A stretch of DNA of 14,074 bases from Planctomycetota bacterium (GTDB taxonomy: Bacteria > Planctomycetota > SKW154), in assembly GCA_026418755.1 (NCBI GenBank), contig JAOAAR010000014.1:1-14074 (forward strand). Direction: 5' to 3'. A model generated the notes under the pieces. That model saw nothing but the letters and a program-made list of their open reading frames with translations. It was not told where the DNA came from and searched no databases. Each line of letters opens with the position of its first letter. Position 1 is the stretch's first letter. Position numbers and translations under genes: made by a program. Below, in pieces: positions 1 through 6,506 of this stretch.

Positions 1-523
1 AAAGAAGTGTTCCTGTCGAGGTTACAAACCTCAAATCGTCAAAGTCAGGTTGCATTTGAGAGTAAAGAGGCACGACAAGCCGCACTTGGTAATCCGTAAG
101 AGGAGCGTCTGTGGTGTTTGTGATGGTTATGCGTCTGCGCACCGTCCAATTAAAGTTCCACCAGTCTGTAACCCGCCTAATTCGCACACGCAACCTCACG
201 CTGGAGCCTTCGGAACTCGCAACAATCTCGGCGGTCACTTCGTTTTGCTTCCGTCCGCTCAAAGTTACAGAGTAGCGGCAGCCGTCAAACTTCTCATCCA
301 CAAATAGAGAATCAGGAAGATTCAGCCTCCAGTCATCATAGAGGCTCAGAACGAACCGCGTTCTCGCAAGCGCGGATTCCGCTCCACTCAAAGCCGCCTC
401 TCGCTTCCTCAAATATCCTGTGTAACGGATTGAGCCAACGGTCTGCGTATAAAGCCCCATAACCATCAAAAGCACCGCACTGATGAATAGAAGAAGCAGA
501 AGCAATGCAGCACCACGCATCAT
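1..523 (-). CDS. PilX/GspK-like pseudopilin with DUF2341, 3' end outside window
   Basis: The frame is open from an ATG at 523 to the window edge: 174 codons, no stop, so the C-terminus is missing. The protein starts MMRGAALLLLLL, a short basic leader followed by one hydrophobic helix. It continues with a polar helix containing EAALSGAESALARTR, the style of PilX/GspK minor pseudopilins. From about residue 120 it reads WTVRRRITITNTTDAPL, then a DY-V pattern and DDLRF. This is the start of a DUF2341 domain, closely matching the one in the neighbouring upstream gene. The start codon overlaps the stop of that gene in an ATGA arrangement, so the two are probably translationally coupled; a second ATG follows directly at 520. 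By position (I-J-K order) it should be the GspK/PilX-type subunit of a type II secretion or type IV pilus-like tip complex. The pilin class and exact subunit are inferences; the DUF2341 match is seen in the sequence. Confidence 0.8.
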   Translation of the reverse strand, partial: MMRGAALLLLLLFISAVLLMVMGLYTQTVGSIRYTGYLRKREAALSGAESALARTRFVLSLYDDWRLNLPDSLFVDEKFDGCRYSVTLSGRKQNEVTAEIVASSEGSSVRLRVRIRRVTDWWNFNWTVRRRITITNTTDAPLTDYQVRLVVPLYSQMQPDFDDLRFVTSTGTLL

Positions 524-2877
524 CTCCCCCTCAAACGAACCGTTGTCGAAAAATTGAACAATTTGGCACCCTTAGTCTCTGTATAAGAGACTCTTACAAA
601 TCTTACTCTATCGCGCTCACTCTGACTCGCAGGAAGAAAAACCTTGAAGTTCGTATCTACATACTCAAATGAAAAGTTGGAAAGCAACCTGCCTCCAAGA
701 TTCTCCTCCATACCTCTTTCTGTTCGAGTAAGTTGAACTCCCACACCGCCCCAGAAATACCTTACCTGCTTGTAGGCGATTTGTATGTCAAAACAGAGTT
801 TCGAGGGAGGAGAAGGCAGCATAGAGAAAATCTCACCAAAAGAGGAGGCTCTCCCGACGGCTGCAACATCGCTTACCGCGCACAACATTCTGGAAAACGA
901 GTCGCTCCTGAAAGAGCGCACCTCGTTAGAAGCCGTCATCTGCTGCAAGAGACTCCATGAAGCCCCCTCATCATTACTCAAATACATCCTCGCCCCCGGC
1001 GACGCACCTGCCAGAATCCTATTCTTCTCTTCCACACGGACAGAGTAAACTTCTGTCGCCGCAAATGTCGCCCCCGCTCTCTTCCAGGTCAGCCCGTCCG
1101 CGCTTAAAAAAACATATCCGTTCGGTCCCGTGCCAGCACAAAACAGTCCCCCAGTCGCCGACACATCGAGCGAGTAAATGTGAGTCGTAGGGTTATACAA
1201 TACCTGTTCCGCTCCAAAACTGCCGCTCGGCTCAGGACTCACATACTTGCGAATCGTGAAAAGCCACGACTTGCTCGCAACTCCATAGTCTCCATCACTC
1301 GTTGGTCGCTCCCCAGTGATATCTATATAACTCGTGCCATTGCCAAGCGAGATCCCCAATGTCGGCGAAAATAAGGTGATGTTCCTCGAACCATCTATGT
1401 TGATTGCTATATCACCGTTTCTAAACAGAATCGCCTGAAATTTTATCTGTCTGGTAGCCGCACCTCTCCGAGTCACTTCCCAGTCAAACATTATCCTGTC
1501 CGCATAAGAATCAACATACAACCCCGGGTTTCTCGTGATTTCTGGAGGAGCAGGACTGCCCACTGTGTCAGTCCTCAAATCGTCCCAGAAAGGTGCAACC
1601 ATGCAGCGCGCTATCAACTCAGCAAGACTATCTGTCGGGTCGTTCGTCTGAGGCGTCGGGTCGAAAATTAAAAATCCGTTAGAACAAGCATACGCCCTCG
1701 TCTTCGGCGCATCCCGCCAATACGGAAATGTGAACAAAAAATCAACCCACGCCCCAACATCGTCCCCAGTCGTCCCAGAATAAGGTGTCGTTGATATGCG
1801 CCGCTCCCATCGCCCACTCGCCAACACATTCTTGATGTATGCCGGCTCCATCGTGCTTGTGATACTGCTCGCCGTCGCCACTGCCGGATTACCATAATAC
1901 ATATAAATTGTCGTGCTTCCGTTCGCAGGAATGCTCGGCACCTTCACCCACACAATCGCCTTTGCCGCATCATAGTATTCAAGCCAGTATGGAAGTTCTG
2001 TAACCCCGTCCGAAGAGCGAAATCGCAAATCTCCGTAATCGGAGCGCATTTTTCCTGCTACATAGTCCACTTTAAGACACACCTGATAATTCGTAAGCGG
2101 CGTTGAGGTAGTATTGGTGATGGTGACAGGTCTACGATAGAACCAGATTCCTGGAGGCACATAGCAGACAGAAAGAGGTGTCCATATGAGTCCACCGTCT
2201 GTCGAACGATAAAGATTCTTCCCTTCCGTCCAGTCGGTGCCTGCGTAGAGAACTCCGTTTGATTCAAGTAGAGAATAAACCTTGTTTGGTGCGCCAGCGA
2301 GTGCACCTGTTGGTAACCATGTGGCCCCGTCGTCGTTGGAGACATAGACCGCGCCCGGGGATGTTCCTGCGTAGAGCCGCCCGTTGGAGGCACGCAAGAG
2401 AGATAAAACTTCATATGCGGCACCCACTGCAGAACCGCTCCATTTCATGCCTAAATCAGCGCTTCTATAAACTTTTCCATCATCTCCTCCTGCGAAGATT
2501 CTCCCATCATCCTCACAGATAAGAGTACGAATTCTCACACCGTCTGGAATGTTATTGGGAGGTATGCCGTTAATTTTTAACCACTCGTTTTTGCCGTTCT
2601 CAAGAAGATAAACCCCTCTTTCTGTGCCGACAATGATTCCCGCTTTAGTAGAGAATGTGAGTGCAGCAGGAGCCGTCTCTAACAACTTTTTGGCACCTGT
2701 GAGTTCAGTGCGCAGCCGTTCAAAACCAACCCCCAGGTCATTCAGCATCTCTGCCCTGTCAAGAGCCTCATCGTGAGCGTTAAGAGAAACAATGAACAGA
2801 GTCGCTACGGTGATGGAAAGCACACCCAATACCGCAAGTGAAAGCAAAACTTCAAGAAGCGTGAACCCGCTTTTCAT
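520..2877 (-). CDS. Composite GspJ/PilW-like pseudopilin with BNR propeller, DUF2341 and NIDO-like inserts
   Basis: 785 residues, against roughly 200 for an ordinary GspJ/PilW. ATG at 2877 is preferred over the in-frame GTG at 2883 because AAGGAG (2888-2883) overlaps that GTG but sits 5 nt from the ATG. The N-terminus MKSGFTLLEVLLSLAVLG is a textbook prepilin signal: cleavage after Gly4, Glu at +5. Residues about 74-240 hold four sialidase/Ycf48-like repeats with Asp boxes SADLGMKW, SNDDGATW and STDGGLIW. DUF2341 follows at about 244-336 (WFYRRPVTITNTTSTPL, DLRF, LPYWLEY). A NIDO-like region follows at about 350-555 (SNGFLIF, VAPFWDDL, FRNGDIAINI). Three more propeller-type repeats follow (SADGLTW, SNDEGASW). 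Residues about 692-785 return to pseudopilin style (YKQVRYFW, LTRTERG, LLSNFSFEYVD). Family knowledge suggests a surface or pilus-tip protein that binds a ligand. The upstream pseudopilin stop TAA abuts its Shine-Dalgarno. Confidence 0.85.
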   Translation of the reverse strand: MKSGFTLLEVLLSLAVLGVLSITVATLFIVSLNAHDEALDRAEMLNDLGVGFERLRTELTGAKKLLETAPAALTFSTKAGIIVGTERGVYLLENGKNEWLKINGIPPNNIPDGVRIRTLICEDDGRIFAGGDDGKVYRSADLGMKWSGSAVGAAYEVLSLLRASNGRLYAGTSPGAVYVSNDDGATWLPTGALAGAPNKVYSLLESNGVLYAGTDWTEGKNLYRSTDGGLIWTPLSVCYVPPGIWFYRRPVTITNTTSTPLTNYQVCLKVDYVAGKMRSDYGDLRFRSSDGVTELPYWLEYYDAAKAIVWVKVPSIPANGSTTIYMYYGNPAVATASSITSTMEPAYIKNVLASGRWERRISTTPYSGTTGDDVGAWVDFLFTFPYWRDAPKTRAYACSNGFLIFDPTPQTNDPTDSLAELIARCMVAPFWDDLRTDTVGSPAPPEITRNPGLYVDSYADRIMFDWEVTRRGAATRQIKFQAILFRNGDIAINIDGSRNITLFSPTLGISLGNGTSYIDITGERPTSDGDYGVASKSWLFTIRKYVSPEPSGSFGAEQVLYNPTTHIYSLDVSATGGLFCAGTGPNGYVFLSADGLTWKRAGATFAATEVYSVRVEEKNRILAGASPGARMYLSNDEGASWSLLQQMTASNEVRSFRSDSFSRMLCAVSDVAAVGRASSFGEIFSMLPSPPSKLCFDIQIAYKQVRYFWGGVGVQLTRTERGMEENLGGRLLSNFSFEYVDTNFKVFLPASQSERDRVRFVRVSYTETKGAKLFNFSTTVRLRGR

Positions 2878-2886
2878 ATTCACTCC

Positions 2887-3372
2887 TTACATAAACAGAA
2901 CAAACCTCTTCAGAGTGACAATCTGTCGAGCACCCTTCTCCTTCCAAATGACAGAAACTGTCACAAGAAAATAATCCTGCGCCGTGCCTCCATAAGAATC
3001 GTCTTTCCATTCAATCTGGGTGATTCTGTCCACTCGCTGAGGAGGGGAAAGCGCTGTCAAAGACGGTGCGGTTCCGTAATTCGCCCGATAGTAATCCGAC
3101 TCGGTAAGATACAGTCCGCTGAAACTCCGGGTACAAACCTTACTCAACATAGGAAGAAAACCATCATCAGGGTTTGAGCCCGTTCCTTCGGAGAGCCCGA
3201 GGAGAGATGAGACCTGTTCTAACCGCTCTTGTGCCAGTCGAAGCGCTGCGGTCCTGTTCGCCGTGTCCGCGCTCGCCACCATCAAAACCGAAAGAAGTGA
3301 GAGCACAGAAACCGCCGCCACTCCCAAAAGAACAAGAGTCAGCAAAAGTTCTATCAACACCAGCCCCCGCAT
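2887..3372 (-). CDS. GspI/PilV-like minor pseudopilin
   Basis: 161 residues. The N-terminus MRGLVLIELLLTLVLLG fits the type IV prepilin pattern: short basic leader, Gly at -1, Glu at +5, then one long hydrophobic helix. It is followed by LRLAQERLEQVSSLLG, typical of the PilV/GspI helix. The C-terminal part (YFLVTVSVIWKEKGARQIVTL) resembles the beta strands of that family. The ATG at 3372 has GGAGGGT at 3387-3381, 8 nt upstream. Its stop at 2887 is contiguous with the Shine-Dalgarno of the composite pseudopilin, and the next gene is GspK-like. The order I-J-K is therefore that of minor pseudopilin clusters that cap type II secretion pseudopili or type IV pili. Processing by a prepilin peptidase is expected, but no peptidase, ATPase or platform gene lies in the window, so the host machine is unknown. 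Confidence 0.82.
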   Translation of the reverse strand: MRGLVLIELLLTLVLLGVAAVSVLSLLSVLMVASADTANRTAALRLAQERLEQVSSLLGLSEGTGSNPDDGFLPMLSKVCTRSFSGLYLTESDYYRANYGTAPSLTALSPPQRVDRITQIEWKDDSYGGTAQDYFLVTVSVIWKEKGARQIVTLKRFVLFM

Positions 3373-3413
3373 TCGCGTTAACCCTCCACTTATTATGACG
3401 AACTGAGACCCCT

Positions 3414-4022
3414 CTATTTTACATACAATTTCATCTGACGGATATATTTCTCGACACCCTGAGGAAGCATCCCCTCAACCGACTCGCCCGCCTTTATGCG
3501 CTCCCTAATCTCCGAACTGGATACGGCTACAGGCGGTTCGCGGAGAAAATCATCTTTAAGTTGAGACACACGCTCCTCCCCAAACACCTTCTTCAACCTA
3601 TCAAAGATAGACTCCTTAAACCCGCTTCTCAAAACCGTGACAAACCGTGCAATCTTCATCGCTTCCTCTATTTCTCGCCAGAGAAGAATCTCTTCCAGGC
3701 TGTCGCTCCCTATAATGAAATAAAGTTCTGCTTGCGGAAAACTTCTCCGAAAATAACGGAGAGTATCCACCGTATACGAAACACCCCCTCTTTTTAACTC
3801 TACATCTTCTACGGTGAACTTGTCGTTCCCCTTAATCGCAATTTCAAGCATCCTGAGGCGATGCGCGCCGTCCGTGAGAGTCTTGAATGTCTTATGAGGC
3901 GGGCAGAATGCTGGCACAAAAAAGAGTCGGTCGAGGTGATACTTCCTTGTCACCCGCTCCGCTGTCTCAATATGCCCGATATGTACGGGGTCAAAACTGC
4001 CTCCGAAGATTCCAATTCGCAT
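3414..4022 (-). CDS. nadD: Nicotinate-nucleotide adenylyltransferase
   Basis: 202 residues, the usual NadD length. It transfers AMP from ATP to nicotinate mononucleotide, giving deamido-NAD in the cytoplasmic NAD synthesis pathway. The nucleotidyltransferase signature GGSFDPVHIGH is at residues 7-17, GSDS at 105-108, and the C-terminal SSSEIRERI at 168-176. The closing LPQGVEKYI is also typical. The frame is open further upstream, but ATG 4022 is chosen because it gives the family N-terminus MRIGIFGG and has GGAGGGAGG (4039-4031) 8 nt before it. It is read toward the pseudopilin genes with a 41-nt gap and no clear terminator, so co-transcription with them is possible. It diverges from infA. 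Family assignment is very secure. Confidence 0.97.
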   Translation of the reverse strand: MRIGIFGGSFDPVHIGHIETAERVTRKYHLDRLFFVPAFCPPHKTFKTLTDGAHRLRMLEIAIKGNDKFTVEDVELKRGGVSYTVDTLRYFRRSFPQAELYFIIGSDSLEEILLWREIEEAMKIARFVTVLRSGFKESIFDRLKKVFGEERVSQLKDDFLREPPVAVSSSEIRERIKAGESVEGMLPQGVEKYIRQMKLYVK

Positions 4023-4164
4023 ATTCAACAGCCTCCCTCCAAATAATAATCTCAATTCCTTCCCTCTGCAAACGATTCCTGCACCTTCCCTCTCTCCAAA
4101 AATCATTCCCTCCGCTCCAGAAAAGGTAGAAACTGCCTTCCCTCATCACTGTCAGCGGATTTCG

Positions 4165-4193
4165 TTTGCATTCCGCTTGGAATCCGATAAGAT
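4165..4193 (+). promoter_or_regulatory. Candidate sigma70-type promoter for infA-rpmJ-ppiC
   Basis: TTTGCA (4165-4170) and TAAGAT (4188-4193) are 17 nt apart, each 4/6 to consensus. They lie in the 199-nt divergent gap between nadD and infA. Transcription would start near 4200, which fits the TTG start of infA at 4222 but would leave no leader for earlier in-frame starts (TTG 4177, ATG 4192). Weak match; position is the main support. Confidence 0.35.
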
Positions 4194-4221
4194 GAATCTT
4201 GAAACGGTGGAGAAAAACGGT

Positions 4222-4440
4222 TTGGCAAAGGAAGAATTGATAAGAGTCGAAGGAATCGTTAAAGAAGCATTGCCAAATGCAATGTTTCGGGTTCAGTTGG
4301 AAGGCGGCCACATAATTCTCGCCCATGTATCCGGCAAGATGAGGCTGCATTTCATCCGTATCTTGCCAGGTGACAAGGTGGTTGTTGAGATGTCACCTTA
4401 CGACTTGAACCGCGGAAGAATTGTCTACCGCGAAGGTTAA
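4222..4440 (+). CDS. infA: Translation initiation factor IF-1
   Basis: 72 residues, exactly the classical IF-1 length. It is an OB-fold protein that binds the 30S A site and assists IF-2 and IF-3 during initiation. The sequence runs MAKEELIRVEGIVKEALPNA, then FRVQLEGGHIILAHVSGKMR and the closing GRIVYREG. The start is set at TTG 4222 rather than the earlier in-frame TTG 4177 or ATG 4192. This gives the conserved family N-terminus and places GGTGGAG (4206-4212) 9 nt upstream. A rare TTG start on a core initiation factor is worth noting. It leads a tight plus-strand group with rpmJ 21 nt downstream. The classical continuation into rpsM-rpsK-rpoA is absent here. Confidence 0.96.
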   Translation: MAKEELIRVEGIVKEALPNAMFRVQLEGGHIILAHVSGKMRLHFIRILPGDKVVVEMSPYDLNRGRIVYREG

Positions 4441-4461
4441 CCTGTTTTGGTGGTGAAGGAT

Positions 4462-4581
4462 ATGAAGGTTCGGGCATCTGTGAAAAAGATATGCGAACAG
4501 TGTCAGATTGTTCGGCGAAAAGGAATCGTTCGGGTTATTTGCAAAAAGACCCCTCGGCATAAGCAGAAACAGGGGAAATAA
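4462..4581 (+). CDS. rpmJ: Large-subunit ribosomal protein bL36
   Basis: A 39-residue ORF starting MKVRASVKKICEQCQIVRRK. This is the zinc-binding form of bL36: ligands Cys11, Cys14, Cys27 and His33 are all present (CEQC, ICKK, PRHK). bL36 binds 23S rRNA in the large subunit. The ATG at 4462 has GAAGGA just upstream and follows infA by 21 nt; infA-rpmJ adjacency is common in bacteria. The protein is 1-2 residues longer than the usual 37-38 because of a QKQGK tail. The next gene starts 2 nt after the stop, so its ribosome binding site lies inside the rpmJ 3' end. Confidence 0.97.
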   Translation: MKVRASVKKICEQCQIVRRKGIVRVICKKTPRHKQKQGK

Positions 4582-4583
4582 TC

Positions 4584-5744
4584 GTGCGGAATCAAATAAT
4601 CCTTTCTCTTCTCTTGCTCTCTCTCTCCTCGTTATTATATGGAGGAGATGAGGAGAAAAAGGAAGTTCCTTCCGAAAGCGAAAGACCTTTCATTGTCGCC
4701 TCTGTCGACCACATTCTAATCACTCGTCTGGATGTGGAACGGTTCTTAAAAATCTTCAAAGGGGAGTATTTCAGATTAGAAGGCTCTTATCTGGAGATGG
4801 AGAGGGAGAGAGCGCAGTCCTATTTCACAAGTGCACTCCGCTCACTGATAAGCGAAGTTCTTCTACTCAACTATGCTGCCCGCCAGAACTGGATAGAAAT
4901 GAGAAGAGCGGTCTCTTCTGACCAAATGACTGATAGTGAACTCCTTTCAACCCCTCAAGAAGAGTATGAAAAACAACTCCCTTTCAGACTCAAAGAAGAG
5001 GATGAGAAACTGGTCCAGAAGAACATAGAAGAGCAGTCAAAACGGTTTGGTTCCATCCAAGATTATGCGCAGGCTCTCTTAAATGCAGGTCTTTCACTAG
5101 ACTATATAAAGGACAGAATCCGCATCTCTCTGCTGGAAGAACGGCTTTTCAGAGAGAAATTGGACTATGATAAACAGGTTTCACCAGCAGAAATCGGTCA
5201 ATTCTACAAAGAGAATAGAAGCGATTTCTGTCAGCCTGATAGCCTTCTTTTGCGCGAAATTGTCGTGCGGTTTAAGCGTGACAGCAGACGCTCTTTGAAA
5301 GCAGCAGAGGAGAAAGTGAAACAAATTAAAGAAGCATTAGCAAGCGGCTTGAGTTTTGAAGAAACAGCCAGAAAATTCTCAGACGCCGCAAGCAAAGAAG
5401 ATGGCGGTCTCTGGGACAAAAGCGTGAAACTCACCTCCCTGGAAGAGACAATTCAAGCCGCTGTTAAAGAGTTAAAGGAAGGGGAATGGACTAAGGAACC
5501 AGTCCTGCTTCAGAATCCTGCGTCTGAAACAGCGGAGTTTAATTTCTTCAAGGTTGAGAAACGGACGCCAGGAGAGAGCAAACCATTGGAAGAGGTGAGT
5601 GAACAGATAAGAAATACCATACTCTCGAAGCGGCGTAGGGAGGCATCCGAAGAATTCTTCGCTACCCTCGCCCGTTCCGCCAAAATCTCCGTCTTTGAAA
5701 AAGGAATCACTCTAAAATCCCTATTTCCATCTTTGAAAAAATAG
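4584..5744 (+). CDS. Exported PpiC/SurA-type peptidyl-prolyl isomerase
   Basis: 386 residues. The N-terminus MRNQIILSLLLLSLSSLLYG is a signal peptide without a lipobox cysteine, so a periplasmic or extracytoplasmic location is expected. Residues about 36-215 form a helical SurA/PrsA-like chaperone region. About 222-327 is a parvulin-type PpiC domain (LLLREIVVRF, GLSFEETARKFSDAASKEDGG, FFKVEKRTPG). A C-terminal helix follows (PLEEVSEQIRNTILSKRRRE). Such proteins help exported or outer-membrane proteins fold. The start is GTG 4584, with AGGGGA at 4571-4576 inside rpmJ. Coupling of a folding factor directly to infA-rpmJ is unusual. The 43 nt after the stop show only a 4-bp hairpin, so no convincing terminator is seen before the converging tRNA gene. 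Confidence 0.9.
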   Translation: MRNQIILSLLLLSLSSLLYGGDEEKKEVPSESERPFIVASVDHILITRLDVERFLKIFKGEYFRLEGSYLEMERERAQSYFTSALRSLISEVLLLNYAARQNWIEMRRAVSSDQMTDSELLSTPQEEYEKQLPFRLKEEDEKLVQKNIEEQSKRFGSIQDYAQALLNAGLSLDYIKDRIRISLLEERLFREKLDYDKQVSPAEIGQFYKENRSDFCQPDSLLLREIVVRFKRDSRRSLKAAEEKVKQIKEALASGLSFEETARKFSDAASKEDGGLWDKSVKLTSLEETIQAAVKELKEGEWTKEPVLLQNPASETAEFNFFKVEKRTPGESKPLEEVSEQIRNTILSKRRREASEEFFATLARSAKISVFEKGITLKSLFPSLKK

Positions 5745-5787
5745 TTTGATACCCTCAAACCGTGCTTTCGGTGACTAAACTAAAAAA

Positions 5788-5860
5788 TGGAGGCGGGCGG
5801 ATTCGAACCGCTAACCTCCTGCGTGCAAAGCAGGCGCTCTCCCAACTGAGCTACGCCCCC
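5788..5860 (-). tRNA. tRNA-Ala (anticodon UGC)
   Basis: 73 nt fold into a standard cloverleaf. The acceptor GGGGGCG pairs with CGCCTCC and contains the G3:U70 wobble that marks alanine tRNA. The D arm is GCTC...GAGC. The anticodon stem CCTGC/GCAGG encloses loop TTTGCAC, giving anticodon TGC. The T loop is TTCGAAT and the discriminator base is A73. CCA is not encoded (TTT follows), so it must be added by the CCA-adding enzyme. The outermost T-stem pair is A49-C65, a mismatch. The gene converges on the ppiC-type gene and lies 76 nt downstream of cvpA. Confidence 0.97.
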
Positions 5861-5874
5861 TCTAATGTAGATAA

Positions 5875-5903
5875 GAAATACCATACATCTTTGCCACAAT
5901 CAA
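5875..5903 (-). promoter_or_regulatory. Weak candidate promoter for tRNA-Ala
   Basis: On the minus strand TTGATT (5903-5898) and TATTTC (5880-5875) are separated by 17 nt, leaving 14 nt before the tRNA 5' end. The -10 is only 3/6 to consensus. The alternative is read-through from cvpA. Confidence 0.25.
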
Positions 5904-5936
5904 GAGAAATATCGTCGGTGCTCAACAGGAAAGGCT

Positions 5937-6440
5937 TCATTTCGAGTAACGGATGGAGAGCGGCGGAGTGGAGAAAACTTGAGGAGCGCAGGAGACAACT
6001 CGCGAAACGATTCGCGATGTTTGCGTATTTGCAACATATCTCTTCAACTCGTCTGAGCCGAAGCGAAGAAGAACAAGAGTAATGAGCAGGCAGATTGCAG
6101 CACCCTGAAAGATTCCGAAGAAGAAGCCGAGAGTCTTGTCGACTCTTTTCAGTTTTGCACCATCAACCAGTCTTTTGGTGTAGTATGTAAGCACAATAAC
6201 GAGAATAAAAACAAGGATGAAAACGGAGACGAAACCGATTACGGGCGCATAGGAGTCAGATATACCCTTCAGGAAAAGCGAAGAGAAGACAGGAGTAAGT
6301 CTGTTAGCCGCAGCAACCCCCAAGAAGACGGAGATAAGAGACCCCGCTTCCCAAGTGAATCCGCGGATAGCCCCCATAACAGCAAAGATAAGAACGAGCA
6401 AAATCGCACCAATGTCATAAGCGTTTACAAAACATAACAC
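5937..6440 (-). CDS. cvpA: CvpA-family inner-membrane protein
   Basis: 167 residues with four hydrophobic segments (about 8-26, 29-55, 64-86, 104-127). Family features are visible: the N-terminal YDIGAILLVLIFAVMGAIRG, then RLVDGAKLKRVDKTLGFFFG, the CvpA loop between membrane segments. CvpA proteins are linked to colicin V production and envelope integrity in E. coli; their biochemical role is not settled. The start is GTG 6440, with GAGGAGG (6453-6447) 6 nt upstream. The gene lies 66 nt downstream of the exported lectin-like gene on the same strand and may be read from that gene's promoter. The tail after residue 128 (VANTQTSRIVSRVV) is polar, as usual for the family. Confidence 0.88.
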   Translation of the reverse strand: MLCFVNAYDIGAILLVLIFAVMGAIRGFTWEAGSLISVFLGVAAANRLTPVFSSLFLKGISDSYAPVIGFVSVFILVFILVIVLTYYTKRLVDGAKLKRVDKTLGFFFGIFQGAAICLLITLVLLRFGSDELKRYVANTQTSRIVSRVVSCAPQVFSTPPLSIRYSK

Positions 6441-6506
6441 AGGACGCCTCCTCTTACACTATTATTTCGGCATCCTGTGCCCCGCTTGACTACATCCGAT
6501 GCCGCT

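Noticed and set aside
4043..4051. TATTAT-type -10 for nadD on the minus strand
   Set aside because: Transcription would begin inside the nadD Shine-Dalgarno, so it cannot give the expected message.
3991..4350. Minus-strand frame of 119 codons across the nadD-infA gap
   Set aside because: It overlaps the secure IF-1 gene in antisense and nadD in another frame, and shows no protein family features.
5762..6082. Plus-strand open frame of 106 codons
   Set aside because: It runs through the antisense of the tRNA-Ala gene and into the cvpA 3' end, has no ribosome binding site, and its product has no recognisable pattern.
6470..6504. Inverted repeat GGCATC/GATGCC between the lectin-like gene and cvpA
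   Set aside because: A 6-bp stem with a loop of more than 20 nt and no T-run; not convincing as a terminator or operator.
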